A DNA stretch of 49,289 nt from Terriglobales bacterium (GCA_015654835.1 JAATGG010000122.1:1-49289), one strand, 5' to 3'; shown: positions 1 to 9,615, counted from the first letter of the stretch. Program-made: numbers and translations. The notes: generated by a model from the letters alone, not told the origin.

Positions 1-50
1 ACGGATTCATAACCCGTAGGTCGGCAGTTCGATCCTGCCCTCCGCCACCA
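1..50 (+). tRNA. tRNA-Met (CAT), 3' part only
   Basis: Only the 3' two-thirds of the gene is inside the window. The anticodon loop TTCATAA with anticodon CAT is flanked by ACGGA and CCCGT. It is followed by a complete T arm (GGCAG TTCGATC CTGCC), the acceptor 3' strand CTCCGCC, discriminator A and an encoded CCA ending at base 50. The D arm and 5' acceptor strand lie left of the window, so elongator tRNA-Met cannot be fully separated from a CAT-anticodon tRNA-Ile. The lack of three G-C pairs next to the loop argues against initiator tRNA. Confidence 0.9.
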
Positions 51-169
51 GTTCCCTTTCCCTCCCCATTTTTGGCTCACCTCGCTGCCCTCAACGCAGC
101 AGCAGCACCCCTTGCGCTATCATTGCGTCTATATAGGTGAGCGGTCTGTCTCCCCGCAGGACCGTCCCG

Positions 170-1375
170 GTGGTGAATGTGTCTCGATTCTTCCAGCGTC
201 TCGTCTTTGTTCTCTCCGCGGCAATCTTTGCCGCTCTCGGCCTGGGATTCGCCCTGGGCGAGTTCGGGCTTCTTGGCGTGCACGCCGGGGCCGATCAGGA
301 TGGTGCCTACCGTCAGATGGGCGTCTATCAGCAGGTCCTCAAAAAGATCCAGACCGACTACGTGACCGAACCGACCATGAGCGACGTCACCACGGGCGCC
401 TTGCACGGACTCCTTGAGTCCCTCGACGCCGATTCCAGCTATCTCACGCCCACCGAGTACAAAATCTTCAAGGACCGCCCCGCCTCCGGCCTTGCCCAGG
501 TCGGCATCAACGTCTCCAAGCGTTACGGCTATGCCACCATAGTCAGCGTCGTGCCCGGTTCCCCTGCGGATAAGGAACATCTGACCGACGGCGATGTGAT
601 TGAATCCATCGGCAGCCAGTCCACCCGCGAAGTCTCTCTGGCCGTGATTCGCTTCATGCTTGAGGGCAAACCAGGCACATCCGTCACGCTCTCCGTTGTC
701 CGTCCCCGCAAACCGGATCCGGACAAGCTGACCCTCACGCGCGCTGTCACCGCCTTGCCCGCTCTTAGCGAGCAGCAATACGACAACGCCACCATCCTCT
801 ATCTCAAGCCCGGCGTTTTAACCCACGCCCGCGTCGATGAAATTGCCGCCAAGCTCAAAGCCGACGGCAAGAGCCGCAAAGTGCTGCTTGATCTCCGCGA
901 CTCCTCCGGTGGCGATGCCGCCGAGGGCATGAGACTGGCTAACTTTTTCCTCAAGGCGGGAACGCTGGCCGCTCTCGAAGGACAGAAATTTCCCCGCCAG
1001 ACCTTCACCGCCGACCCCGCAAAGTGCATCTCCGACGCACCGGTCGCCGTGCTGGTCAACCGCGGAACGTCCGGTCCCGCTGAGTTGGCAGCCGCCGCCA
1101 TTGAGGACGCCAAGCGCGGCGATGTCGTGGGCGAGCGCACCTTCGGGGAGGGTTCGGTGCAAAAGACCATCGAACTGCCCGACGGAGCCGCTCTGATGCT
1201 CACCGTCGCCAAATACCTGAGCCCCTCGGGCAAAAAGATTCAGGATGACGCAGTGGTCCCCACCGTCGTGGTGGGGCAGGCAGTCGACGACGATCAGGAC
1301 GAGGATGCTGCCCCCCCCAAGGGCGACGAGCCGCTCAACAAGGCCCTCGACCTACTCAAGGCCAAAAACACCTAA
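170..1375 (+). CDS. S41 family (C-terminal processing) periplasmic protease
   Basis: Serine protease of the CtpA/S41 type, which trims or degrades envelope proteins using a Ser-Lys dyad. Visible are an N-terminal hydrophobic anchor or signal segment (FVLSAAIFAALGLGFALG), a PDZ domain in the first half (QVGINVSKRYGYATIVSVVPGSPAD) and a C-terminal peptidase domain with the nucleophile in NRGTSGPAEL and the lysine in GEGSVQKTIEL. Start choice: GTG at 170 lies 8 nt after AGGA, whereas GTG at 137 has no ribosome site; GTG codons at 173 and 179 are also in frame. The acidic tail near the end is encoded partly by a run of eight C. The gene precedes a class A penicillin-binding protein on the same strand, which fits a role in envelope maintenance. 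The family call is secure; the substrate is unknown. Confidence 0.88.
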   Translation: MVNVSRFFQRLVFVLSAAIFAALGLGFALGEFGLLGVHAGADQDGAYRQMGVYQQVLKKIQTDYVTEPTMSDVTTGALHGLLESLDADSSYLTPTEYKIFKDRPASGLAQVGINVSKRYGYATIVSVVPGSPADKEHLTDGDVIESIGSQSTREVSLAVIRFMLEGKPGTSVTLSVVRPRKPDPDKLTLTRAVTALPALSEQQYDNATILYLKPGVLTHARVDEIAAKLKADGKSRKVLLDLRDSSGGDAAEGMRLANFFLKAGTLAALEGQKFPRQTFTADPAKCISDAPVAVLVNRGTSGPAELAAAAIEDAKRGDVVGERTFGEGSVQKTIELPDGAALMLTVAKYLSPSGKKIQDDAVVPTVVVGQAVDDDQDEDAAPPKGDEPLNKALDLLKAKNT

Positions 1376-1511
1376 TCCTGCTCCGCAGTTTTCTCATCTT
1401 GCACGTCATGGTTCATGGGGGGGCGATCTTCGCCCCTCCGCAACCATCACCGTGCTACGCTCAGGCTGAAGCATTTTTCTCTTCTGGACTTTTGAGAAAT
1501 GCCCATGAGGC

Positions 1512-4046
1512 TTGAGTCGCTTGGCTGCACCTCCCATTCAGCCGGTCGAACCTCGCGGCCTGGGCCGGTCCCACCGGCTTGCTGAGCCGTCGCAGGTTCC
1601 CGTGTTTCGCCGCCGTAAACTGGCTGGCAAAGTCGCGCTTATTGCGCTGATTCTGCTTGCCGTGACGACCGGATCCCTCGCGGGACTCACTCTGGTCTAT
1701 TCCGTCGATCTGCCTCAGATTCACGACCTCGAACACTATCGCCCTTCTACGACCACCGATCTCTATGACCGCAAAGGCCGCATCATCGGCTCCTTTGCGC
1801 TCGAACGGCGCATCGTCATCGACTACGACGGCTTTCCTCCCATCCTTCGCCAGGCCGTTATCTCCATTGAGGACAAGAATTTCGAGTCTCACTGGGGCAT
1901 CAATGTTTTCCGCGTCATGGGTGCGGTATGGCACGACCTGCGCAGCCACGGCCGCGCCCAGGGCGCCTCGACGCTGACCATGCAGTTGGCCCGCAATCTC
2001 TTCCTCTCCTCCGAGCGCACCGCCGCCCGCAAACTGCAAGAAGCCTACCTCGCCATCCAAATCGAGCGCGCCTTTACCAAGCAGCAGATTTTTACCCTCT
2101 ACGGCAATCAGATTTATCTCGGCAGCGGCATGTATGGCTTCGAGGCCGGCTCCGAATTCTACTTCAGCAAACACGCCAGAGACCTGACGCTGACTGAGGC
2201 CGCTCTGCTGGCCGGCCTGCCCAAAGGCCCCGCCGCTTACTCCCCTCTGCTCAACCCGGAGAAGGCTCTTCGCCGCCGCAATCTCGTTCTCTCTGAAATG
2301 GAGTCCGACGGCGTCATCTCTCACCAGCAGGCAGAGCAGGCCCGCAACACGCCGCTCGGCCTCCATATCGCCCAGCCGGAGATGTCTGTCGCTCCCTGGT
2401 TCCAGGAAGAAGTGCGTCGCGAGCTTGAAAAGCGTTTCGGCTCCGAGCAGGTGCACGAGGCCGGCCTTCGCGTCGAAACCACCCTAGACCTCGACATGCA
2501 AAAGTCCGCCAACACCGCCGTGGCTGACGGACTGGCCGTCTACGAGCGCCGCCGCGGATGGAAGGCCAAGCTCGAAAACGTGCTCGCCCAGGGCTCCACG
2601 CTCGACAGCTACAAGCACCCCGACTGGGCCATGAAGGCCCACCCCGGCGACTACATACACGCCCTCGTCACCCGCGTGCTGCCCTTTGAGATTCATGCCC
2701 TGGTGGGCACCCACGAAGTGGTTTTGCTGCCCGACGATTGGAAGTGGACCGGCCAGCGCTACGGCGACGCCCTCGTCAAGCCCGGCGACATCATCTATGT
2801 GCACTTGGGCGAGGGCAGCGAGGGCGGCGCTCAGCGTGCCACCCTCGAACAGGACTCCGGCGCCCAGGGTGCCGTCATGGCCATGGATAACACCACCGGC
2901 GACGTGCTCGCCATGGTCGGCGGCCGTGACTATGCGCTCTCCCAGTTCAACCGCGCCACCCAGGCCGAACGCCAGACCGGCTCCAGCTTCAAGCCCTATG
3001 TCTACACCGCCGCGATTGAGGATGGCGCCAAGCCCGACGACATCATTGTGGACGGGCCGGTAAGCTTCGGCAGCTATACCCCGCACAACTACGAAAACGA
3101 CTACAAAGGCGCGATGACCCTCACCAACGCCTTCGCCGAGTCGCGCAACATTCCCGCCATCAAGCTGGCCGCGCACGTTGGCATTCACAAGGTCATCGAC
3201 CTCGCCCACCGCTTCGGCGTCACCTCGAACATTCCCGCCTATCTGCCGGTCGCTCTCGGCGCGGCAGAAATCACGCTCCAGGAACAGGTAACCTCCTACT
3301 CGGTCTTTCCCAACGACGGCATCCGTGTCCGGCCACGCCTGGTTCGCAAGGTCTCCAACGCCGACGGCATCACCCTGTGGGAAGATCCACCCACCGCCGA
3401 TGAGGTCGTTTCGCAGCCCACCGCGCGCACCATGATGACCCTGCTGCGCGCCGTCACCCGCATGGGAACCGGCGCTGCCGCCACCCAGCTCAATCACCCC
3501 CTCGGCGGAAAGACCGGCACCACCAGCGACTACACCGACGCCTGGTTCCTCGGTTTCTCGCCCTCGGTCACCTGCGGCGTGTGGGTTGGTTATGATACCC
3601 GCGAGTCTCTCGGGGAAAAGGAAACTGGCGCCAAAGCCGCGCTGCCCATCTGGCTGGCCATCATGCGCACCGCCATCATCGGCAAAGACAACGAGCAGTT
3701 TCTCGGTGATCAGCAGCCAGCCACTCCGTTGCTGAACGCTGCGGCGACCGCACCCACCCAGCCGGCCCAGCCGCAGCCGGCAACCCCGGCCAAAGTTCCA
3801 GTCAATCTCCCGGTGAAACTGCCTGCTAAGCTTCCGGCAAAACCTGCTGCGCTCCCCGCCGCTTCGGCGACGCCTCCTACAATGGGCTCAAGTCCGGCCA
3901 GCAAGCCCGCCAATCGGCCCGCTCCACCTCCTCCGCCCGTAGGCTCCGCACCCCGTCCCCCGGCTGCAAGCGCAGCCCCCAAACCGCCTCGTGCCCCGGC
4001 AGCGGTTCCAGCGCCCAGACCGCCGACGACGCAGCGTTCTTTCTAG
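1512..4046 (+). CDS. Class A penicillin-binding protein (PBP1A-like bifunctional peptidoglycan synthase)
   Basis: Inner-membrane enzyme that polymerises glycan strands and cross-links peptides. After a cytoplasmic leader and one membrane segment (about residues 40-60, ALIALILLAVTTGSLAGLTL) comes a GT51 glycosyltransferase domain with the EDKNFESHWG motif (catalytic Glu120) and GASTLTMQLARNLF. The transpeptidase domain follows with SSFK (Ser491, Lys494), AESRNIP (SxN motif) and KTGTTS (Lys667). The last 140 residues are a Pro/Ala-rich, low-complexity tail beyond the usual domain end. The start is uncertain: TTG at 1512 has GAGG almost touching it, while TTG at 1521 has the same GAGG at a better distance (10 nt). 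The next gene is convergent. Confidence 0.95.
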   Translation: MSRLAAPPIQPVEPRGLGRSHRLAEPSQVPVFRRRKLAGKVALIALILLAVTTGSLAGLTLVYSVDLPQIHDLEHYRPSTTTDLYDRKGRIIGSFALERRIVIDYDGFPPILRQAVISIEDKNFESHWGINVFRVMGAVWHDLRSHGRAQGASTLTMQLARNLFLSSERTAARKLQEAYLAIQIERAFTKQQIFTLYGNQIYLGSGMYGFEAGSEFYFSKHARDLTLTEAALLAGLPKGPAAYSPLLNPEKALRRRNLVLSEMESDGVISHQQAEQARNTPLGLHIAQPEMSVAPWFQEEVRRELEKRFGSEQVHEAGLRVETTLDLDMQKSANTAVADGLAVYERRRGWKAKLENVLAQGSTLDSYKHPDWAMKAHPGDYIHALVTRVLPFEIHALVGTHEVVLLPDDWKWTGQRYGDALVKPGDIIYVHLGEGSEGGAQRATLEQDSGAQGAVMAMDNTTGDVLAMVGGRDYALSQFNRATQAERQTGSSFKPYVYTAAIEDGAKPDDIIVDGPVSFGSYTPHNYENDYKGAMTLTNAFAESRNIPAIKLAAHVGIHKVIDLAHRFGVTSNIPAYLPVALGAAEITLQEQVTSYSVFPNDGIRVRPRLVRKVSNADGITLWEDPPTADEVVSQPTARTMMTLLRAVTRMGTGAAATQLNHPLGGKTGTTSDYTDAWFLGFSPSVTCGVWVGYDTRESLGEKETGAKAALPIWLAIMRTAIIGKDNEQFLGDQQPATPLLNAAATAPTQPAQPQPATPAKVPVNLPVKLPAKLPAKPAALPAASATPPTMGSSPASKPANRPAPPPPPVGSAPRPPAASAAPKPPRAPAAVPAPRPPTTQRSF

Positions 4047-4202
4047 CCAAGCCCAAATCGCTGTGCCAGTCTTCCGTACATCTTTGCTTTTGCTTAGGGA
4101 AGATTGCCCCGGTTGGGTTGTCAGGCGAGGAGCATCCGGGGAATCAGGCCGATCCAAGCCCTCAACTCAACCCGCATCCCATCAAAGCAGCAGATCTCAG
4201 GG

Positions 4203-5180
4203 TTACCCAATCAGCCGAAAAAAACGCTTGGCCCGGGCCACATCCTTGAAGATCTGCGCCTTGAGAGCCTCTGGTGACGGCCACTCCATCTCCGGTCTCA
4301 GGCGCAGCAGAAACTCAAGCTCCAGCGGCGTCTGCTCGTGCAGGTCGATCGGCTCAAAGTCCAGAATGTGCGACTCGACCGCGAAGGACGCCTGGCCGAA
4401 CGTCGGCCGGTTGCCCACATTGGTCACCGCCTGAAAACATCGTCCGCCCACGGTCAGTCGCGTCACATATACCCCGAAGGCCGGCAGCAGTCCCTCGTAA
4501 GCCGCCAGGTTCACCGTTGGCACCAGCAGCCGGGTCCCGATCCCGCGTCCCCGGGCCGGCGTTGAACGTACCGCAAAGGGTCGTCCCAGCATCCACCGCA
4601 CGCTTTTCAAGTCACCCGCTGTCAGCAGAGCGCGCACCGCCGAGCTTGAAACCTCCAGCCCATGCACCCGTACCGCGTCATGGATGCGGACTCCAAATCC
4701 GAATTCAGCCCCGAACGCCGCCAGTTCCTTCACCCCGGCCTCGGCGCGATGGCCAAAGCGGAAGCTGCCGCCCTCGTGCAGGCCGCACACGCCGAGTGCC
4801 TCCACCAGAATGCGCTGCACAAACGCCCGAGCCGTCAGGCCGGCCAACTCCGCATCGAACGGCAGCACCAGCGCCGCATCCACGCCCGTTCCCGCCAGCA
4901 GGCGAACCCGGTCGGCAATCGGCGTCAACAGCCCGCTCGTCTGTTCCCGTCGCAAAAATTGGTCTGGATGCGGATCGAATGTGACGGCGACGGCACGCGC
5001 GCCTACAGATCGAGCCTCCGCCACCACCGCCGAAAGAATCTGCCGATGCCCGACATGCACGCCGTCAAAATTGCCGATAGCCACCACCGACGGGCCAAAG
5101 TCCGCGGGAATCTCGCTCGTCGAATGAAAGACCGGGATCGAACCGTCGACAGAAATCATGCTCGGAGTGCCATCTTTCAT
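4203..5180 (-). CDS. ribF: Bifunctional riboflavin kinase / FAD synthetase
   Basis: Converts riboflavin to FMN and then FAD in the cytoplasm. The N-terminal adenylyltransferase half carries GNFDGVHVGHRQIL and TFDPHPDQF. The C-terminal flavokinase half carries GRGIGTRLLVPTVNL and VTNVGNRPTFG. The length of 325 aa is normal for RibF. It is last in a minus-strand run (YgfZ-like, DUF1844, MBL hydrolase, ribF), and its ATG lies only 4 nt after the stop of the MBL gene, so translation is probably coupled. No FMN riboswitch is visible, as expected inside an operon. Confidence 0.95.
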   Translation of the reverse strand: MKDGTPSMISVDGSIPVFHSTSEIPADFGPSVVAIGNFDGVHVGHRQILSAVVAEARSVGARAVAVTFDPHPDQFLRREQTSGLLTPIADRVRLLAGTGVDAALVLPFDAELAGLTARAFVQRILVEALGVCGLHEGGSFRFGHRAEAGVKELAAFGAEFGFGVRIHDAVRVHGLEVSSSAVRALLTAGDLKSVRWMLGRPFAVRSTPARGRGIGTRLLVPTVNLAAYEGLLPAFGVYVTRLTVGGRCFQAVTNVGNRPTFGQASFAVESHILDFEPIDLHEQTPLELEFLLRLRPEMEWPSPEALKAQIFKDVARAKRFFRLIG

Positions 5181-5184
5181 CGGC

Positions 5185-6039
5185 TTACGCAGTGAGTGTC
5201 ACAGGAAAACTGAGGCCGTCATAGGCCATGGCCACACCCGTGGGCAACAGGCGGTTGGTCTGTTCGTGGCCGAGTTCGTGGGCAATGTGTGTCAGCCACG
5301 TCCGCTTTGCCCCAATGCGTTGCGCCCAGCCCAGCGCCTGCTCGACGGTCGCGTGATTCGGATGCGGTTTGTGGCGCAGCGCGGAGAGAACCAAGTGATC
5401 CAATCCCTCCAGCAGCGGAAAACTCTCTTCCGGAATTGCGCTCACGTCCGTCAAATAAGCCATCTTGCCGAAGCGGTATCCGGTAATCTCCATCTTCCCG
5501 TGCAGCACCGGCACCCGCACAAAATCGACGCCATGCACAGGATTGTGGTCTTCCAGCGAAGTCAGGCGAACCCGCGCCCGATTGGGATACGTTGCATCGG
5601 GCGAAAAAGTGTAGTCGAACACCCGCTCCAGCACCTCTGCCGTCGCCCGCCCGGCATAAAGCGGAATGGGTCCGCTCTCGCGGTTCATGACAAAGCTCAG
5701 AGGCCGCAGATCGTCCAGGCCCAGAATGTGATCCGCGTGCCCATGCGTATAGAACACCGCATCCACGCGCGTCAGAGAGTAGCGCAAGGCCTGCTCGCGG
5801 AAGTCGGGCCCAGTGTCGATCACCACCACCCACTCCCGCCCGCATTCCGCGGAAGATCCATGGCCAGGGGAATCGTGCCAGCGCAGCAGCACCGAAGGCC
5901 GCAGCCGCCGGTCGCGCGGGTCCGCCGAGGTGCACACTTCGCAGTCGCACCCCAGTGTGGGAACCCCCATCGAAGTCCCCGTCCCCATAAATGTAATCAA
6001 GCCCTCGATACCCGGTCTGGCTATCCCTTGCGTATCCAT
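5185..6039 (-). CDS. MBL-fold metallo-hydrolase, PhnP / cyclic phosphodiesterase-like
   Basis: Metallo-beta-lactamase-fold hydrolase of the PhnP-like branch. The metal site is visible as HGHADHILGLDDLR, with further ligands in the Asp of DTGPDFR, VLHGKM and the C-terminal THIAHE region. The N-terminal stretch MGVPTLGCDCEVC contains the Cys-x-Cys-x2-Cys cluster typical of this branch, which binds a structural metal. Relatives cleave cyclic phosphodiesters such as 5-phosphoribosyl 1,2-cyclic phosphate, but no phn genes lie nearby, so the substrate here is open. It sits directly upstream of ribF in the same operon and 8 nt after the DUF1844 gene. Confidence 0.85.
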   Translation of the reverse strand: MDTQGIARPGIEGLITFMGTGTSMGVPTLGCDCEVCTSADPRDRRLRPSVLLRWHDSPGHGSSAECGREWVVVIDTGPDFREQALRYSLTRVDAVFYTHGHADHILGLDDLRPLSFVMNRESGPIPLYAGRATAEVLERVFDYTFSPDATYPNRARVRLTSLEDHNPVHGVDFVRVPVLHGKMEITGYRFGKMAYLTDVSAIPEESFPLLEGLDHLVLSALRHKPHPNHATVEQALGWAQRIGAKRTWLTHIAHELGHEQTNRLLPTGVAMAYDGLSFPVTLTA

Positions 6040-6047
6040 CCCGTGGC

Positions 6048-6647
6048 TTAGCGCTTCCCCGGCATGGGTGGCGGAGGCGCCTGCACACCCTGCAAAGTAA
6101 TCATGTTGGTCAGCTCAAGAAACGCCATGCGTACCTCGAACAGCACCGTCTGCAGTGCGCGGTCTTCGGCTTCCGTCAGGTTGCCCTTCGTCTTCTCGGC
6201 CAGCACGCTCATCAGGTCGATGGTCTGCCGCGCGCCCAGAATATCCACCCGTGGACGCTGCCCTTCCTGCGTGCCCGCCCCCATCTGGATCATGGCCGAC
6301 ACATAGAACTGCTGCACCAGATTCTCGAACGTGACCGGCGGCTGCGGGCCTACGCCCGGATTCTGAGCCCGTACCAGTTCTTCCAGCCGCTGCGCCGCTG
6401 TGTCGTACGCCATCTTCTGTTCCCGGCTTTCTTCGGCAGAGGGGGGGGGGGGCAGTTCCGGCTGAAGATCCTCTTCCGGCACAGTCGTGGCGGGCTCGGG
6501 CTTGCTCTCTGTCACCACCAGCCGCGGACCGGCCGGTGGCTCAGACGGTTCGGGCACAGTCTCCGCAGGTGCCTGCGGCGTCTCGTGCTCCTCTTCCGCC
6601 TTGAACTTGCGGCGGTCGATTACTTCGAATTTGGGTGTGTCGCTCAT
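6048..6647 (-). CDS. DUF1844 domain protein
   Basis: Protein of unknown function. The N-terminal half (about residues 1-95) is low complexity, rich in Pro and Glu, and includes the string LPPPPSAEE encoded by a 12-base C run. The C-terminal half is the conserved DUF1844 domain (FENLVQQFYVSAMIQMGA, then GARQTIDLMSVLAEKTKGNLT and a final long helix). DUF1844 proteins are small helical cytoplasmic proteins found in Acidobacteria and related groups without an assigned role. The gene is co-directional with and close to the MBL hydrolase gene downstream and the YgfZ-like gene upstream. Confidence 0.85.
   Translation of the reverse strand: MSDTPKFEVIDRRKFKAEEEHETPQAPAETVPEPSEPPAGPRLVVTESKPEPATTVPEEDLQPELPPPPSAEESREQKMAYDTAAQRLEELVRAQNPGVGPQPPVTFENLVQQFYVSAMIQMGAGTQEGQRPRVDILGARQTIDLMSVLAEKTKGNLTEAEDRALQTVLFEVRMAFLELTNMITLQGVQAPPPPMPGKR
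6441..6452 (+). repeat. 12-base G homopolymer inside the DUF1844 gene
   Basis: An uninterrupted run of 12 G on the + strand is 12 C on the coding strand of the DUF1844 gene, encoding four prolines. Tracts of this length slip during replication; gain or loss of one base would frameshift the gene before its conserved domain. It could also be a sequencing-prone site. Confidence 0.9.
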
Positions 6648-6674
6648 AGGTTTGTGTTTCCGTTCCGATCCGGA

Positions 6675-7778
6675 TTAAAGAGTAGGCGGAGCGGCCAAAA
6701 TCCGGGCGGTGCCCGTGGCCGTTCCTGCGGTGTACGTCAGCGGTTGGTTGCGCAGCTCGGCTTCTCCGCGAATCATCCCCAACCCAAAAATGCGGCTCCC
6801 AGCAGCCAGCGGCAGTTCCGCAGCACTGGTGATATGTCCCGCCGGCGCGCCCTCCAGCGTCAGTTCGGCGCCCGCCACCGCAATCGGGCCCGTCAGCTCC
6901 AATGCCCGGACATGCCGGTGCACACTTCCCCGCGACCGGATGCGTTCCACAATCTCCTGCCCCAGGTAGCAGCCTTTGTTGAAATTGAGCGCCCGCATCT
7001 GCGATGTCTCCTGCGGCAGGTCGCGCTCCACAATGTCGATCCCGTATACGGGAATTCCCTCGGCAACCCGGAAGGCCTCCAGCGAGGCGGTCCCCACCGG
7101 CAACGCGCCACTTGTTTGAAGCGCCTGCCACAACGCCGGAATCGCCGCAGCCTCGACCCAAAGCTCATAGTGCGGCGCCAACACTCCATATCCGCGCAAA
7201 AGCCGCAGATCGTGCCCGTTCCAGGCAGCCCGCGCCGCGGTCAGCGGCTCCGCCAACTCAGGCAATCCCAACCGGCCCAGCACCGCGCCCGCCTGCGGCC
7301 CGGTCAGTCCCAGGGCGGTTTCGCCCGTCGCCGCCCCGGTTGCATCCAGGGTCAGCGGAACCAGTTCCACATCGTCCATAATGATGAAATGGTCCAGGTG
7401 AGCCAGCAGCTTATCGTATTGATCCGCAGCGATTTCCAGTTCCAGGGCATCGCCATCGCGCCATACGGTCAGGTCGCCCTGGATTCGCCCTTGCGCGTTC
7501 AACACCAGGTTCCACGCACCGGTATTGGCAGCTAAATCGTTCACCATATTGGTGACCATGCCGCTGAGCCAGCGGAAACGATCTTCGCCGCGCACCGCAA
7601 CCCGACGCAGCCAGCCCAGGTCATGGACCGCCGCACCTGAAACGAAAGCCTCTATTTCCTTGGAGGATGCGTCCAATTCACAGGGTGCCAATGCGCCTCG
7701 ATACGCGGCAAGCTTCGCCGTCAGCAGCGTGGCAAGCGGGGTAGCCGGAGTGGTTGCTGCAAGGTCCGTTTCAGTCAT
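6675..7778 (-). CDS. ygfZ: YgfZ/GcvT-like folate-binding protein
   Basis: Tetrahydrofolate-binding protein related to the glycine-cleavage T protein. YgfZ members support maturation or repair of certain iron-sulfur enzymes. The diagnostic motif KGCYLGQEIVERIRSRG, with its conserved Cys, is present in the second half and the C-terminal beta-barrel follows. The start is placed at the ATG of MTETDLAA at 7778; the frame stays open upstream to a TTG at 7832 that has no ribosome site. It heads the minus-strand operon containing DUF1844, MBL hydrolase and ribF, and is divergent from the peptidase-like gene at 7908. Confidence 0.88.
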   Translation of the reverse strand: MTETDLAATTPATPLATLLTAKLAAYRGALAPCELDASSKEIEAFVSGAAVHDLGWLRRVAVRGEDRFRWLSGMVTNMVNDLAANTGAWNLVLNAQGRIQGDLTVWRDGDALELEIAADQYDKLLAHLDHFIIMDDVELVPLTLDATGAATGETALGLTGPQAGAVLGRLGLPELAEPLTAARAAWNGHDLRLLRGYGVLAPHYELWVEAAAIPALWQALQTSGALPVGTASLEAFRVAEGIPVYGIDIVERDLPQETSQMRALNFNKGCYLGQEIVERIRSRGSVHRHVRALELTGPIAVAGAELTLEGAPAGHITSAAELPLAAGSRIFGLGMIRGEAELRNQPLTYTAGTATGTARILAAPPTL

Positions 7779-7907
7779 CTGGGCGCTTTTCCGCGGCGAG
7801 CAGTGCAGATTTCCGGTGCGATACTGCGCCAAGCCGCATCCTGATTATAGCCTTGGTGAAGGATGCCGCGTCCTTCATCCATAAGCACCCAGCCACGAGG
7901 AGAATCG

Positions 7908-9608
7908 ATGAGCAAGCAGCAATATGGAGTCCGGGAAAGAAACTGGCGCAGGGGTGTCTTTGCGACGACACTTTGTCTCGCAGCAGCCCTGATCGGCGCG
8001 CCACAAATGGCTCCGGCCCAGCAGACGGCTCCGCCCTCCTCACCGGTCGCGCCCTCCAAGCCCCAAGTCCCGGCCAAAGTCTCCGGCAAGCAGGACAAGT
8101 CGAAGCCCGAAGCGCACATCACGCCCGACCAGGCCACTCAGTTGTTTGGGCTGGTCGATGAGCTGCTCAAGTTCTCCTCGCAGGAGTCGGGCCTGCCGAT
8201 CAAAAGCAACGTAAAACGCCAGCTCACCACCCGTGCCACCGTCGAACACTATCTCAATGAGAAATTTGAGGAAGACGAAGGCGCCAAGCGCATGCAGCGC
8301 GGAGAAATCGTGCTCAAAAAGTTCGGTCTGCTCGACCGCGACTTCGTTCTCAAGCCCTTTCTGCTGGCCCTGCTCAAAGAGCAGATCGAAGCCTACTACG
8401 ACTCCAAAACAAAAACCGTCAACCTGCTCGATTGGGTCGGCGTCGACGAGCAAAAGCCGGTGCTGGCGCATGAACTCACCCACGCGCTCCAGGACCAGCA
8501 CAGCAATCTCGATAAGTGGACCGACCAGACCCCCGACGATGTCTCCCACAACTCATCCGAAGACACCGACCACCTCGGTAAAGACGAGATGGACACCGCC
8601 CGCGAGGCTGTCGTCGAAGGTCAGGCCACGGCCGTCATGATGGACAACATCCTCAAGCCAATGGGCAAGAGCCTCATCAAGGACCCCGAAGTCGTCGAAT
8701 TCATCAAGCAGCAGATGGCCGGGGCCGGCGACTCGCCCGTGCTCGCGCGCGCCCCCCTCCTGCTCTCGGAATCGCTGCTCTTCCCCTATCGCGAAGGCCT
8801 CAGCTTCGAGCAGGATATCTGGATGGACAAAGGCCGCACCGCCGCGTTCGCCGGCACGCTCGACCGGCCGCCCAGTTCAAGCTGGGAAATTATCAATCCC
8901 CGCGAGTACGAGGCCGGACACGCTCCGTCCGTGCCCCTGCTGCCCGACATTCACCCGCTTGTGGACAAGACATACCGCGCCTACGACATCGGCCAGGTGG
9001 GCCAGTTGGACCTGCACATTCTCACCGAACTGTTTGGCGGCGACACAGCAGCCCGCGACTTGAGCCCCGCTTGGAATGGCGGCATCTATTGGGCCGGGCA
9101 GCGCCTCAGCGCCAAAACACCAGCCGAGTTGGCCAGCACCAGCTCCGTCTCCCTCTTTTATCTGTCCGCATGGAAAAACTCCGCCTCGGCCCATGCCTTC
9201 GCCCGCCTGTATGCCGACGAATTGGACAGAAAATATTCCGGCGTCAAGCTCGACAAATCCGCACAGGCTACCCGTACACCCGCCACGCCTGCCGGTGCGC
9301 AAGAAACGATAGCCGAAGAGCAGGTCTACTCCACCAATGAAGGCCCGGTGGTGATCACCACGCGCGGCAAGCTGGTCTTTGTCGCCGAAAGCTTCGAGCT
9401 CGGCCTCGCCCGCAAGCTGGCCAACCTCGTCCTCGACACCCAGGGAACCGGCGAGTTGAGAATGGCCGATGCTACCCACATTCCCTTCGTACCCGGCATC
9501 GTCCCCAACCAATCTCTGTCCTCCCCGTGGGTCCAGTTCTTTTCAAACTGCGGCGTCATGAAAGCGGCCGTTCAAGCCGGGATAAAAGGCGCGGCATACC
9601 GGCAATAG
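7908..9608 (+). CDS. Exported protein with HExxH zinc-peptidase motif
   Basis: Probable secreted or periplasmic protein of 566 aa. The ATG at 7908 follows a strong GAGGAG ribosome site. The N-terminus has a basic stretch, a hydrophobic core (TTLCLAAALIGAPQM) and an Ala-rich region ending near APAQQ, which reads as a signal peptide. HELTHALQDQ at about residues 188-197 supplies the HExxH zinc-binding and catalytic pattern. A possible third ligand is a Glu in the EAVVEGQATAVM helix further on, the arrangement seen in gluzincin-type metallopeptidases. I do not recognise a named family, and the substrate is unknown. Its 3' end shares a two-way terminator with the convergent permease gene. Confidence 0.7.
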   Translation: MSKQQYGVRERNWRRGVFATTLCLAAALIGAPQMAPAQQTAPPSSPVAPSKPQVPAKVSGKQDKSKPEAHITPDQATQLFGLVDELLKFSSQESGLPIKSNVKRQLTTRATVEHYLNEKFEEDEGAKRMQRGEIVLKKFGLLDRDFVLKPFLLALLKEQIEAYYDSKTKTVNLLDWVGVDEQKPVLAHELTHALQDQHSNLDKWTDQTPDDVSHNSSEDTDHLGKDEMDTAREAVVEGQATAVMMDNILKPMGKSLIKDPEVVEFIKQQMAGAGDSPVLARAPLLLSESLLFPYREGLSFEQDIWMDKGRTAAFAGTLDRPPSSSWEIINPREYEAGHAPSVPLLPDIHPLVDKTYRAYDIGQVGQLDLHILTELFGGDTAARDLSPAWNGGIYWAGQRLSAKTPAELASTSSVSLFYLSAWKNSASAHAFARLYADELDRKYSGVKLDKSAQATRTPATPAGAQETIAEEQVYSTNEGPVVITTRGKLVFVAESFELGLARKLANLVLDTQGTGELRMADATHIPFVPGIVPNQSLSSPWVQFFSNCGVMKAAVQAGIKGAAYRQ

Positions 9609-9615
9609 CGCCAGC

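Noticed and set aside
5158..6051. Long + strand reading frame of 297 codons
   Set aside because: It lies opposite the MBL-fold hydrolase gene, has no domain, and reflects high G+C codon usage of the minus-strand gene.
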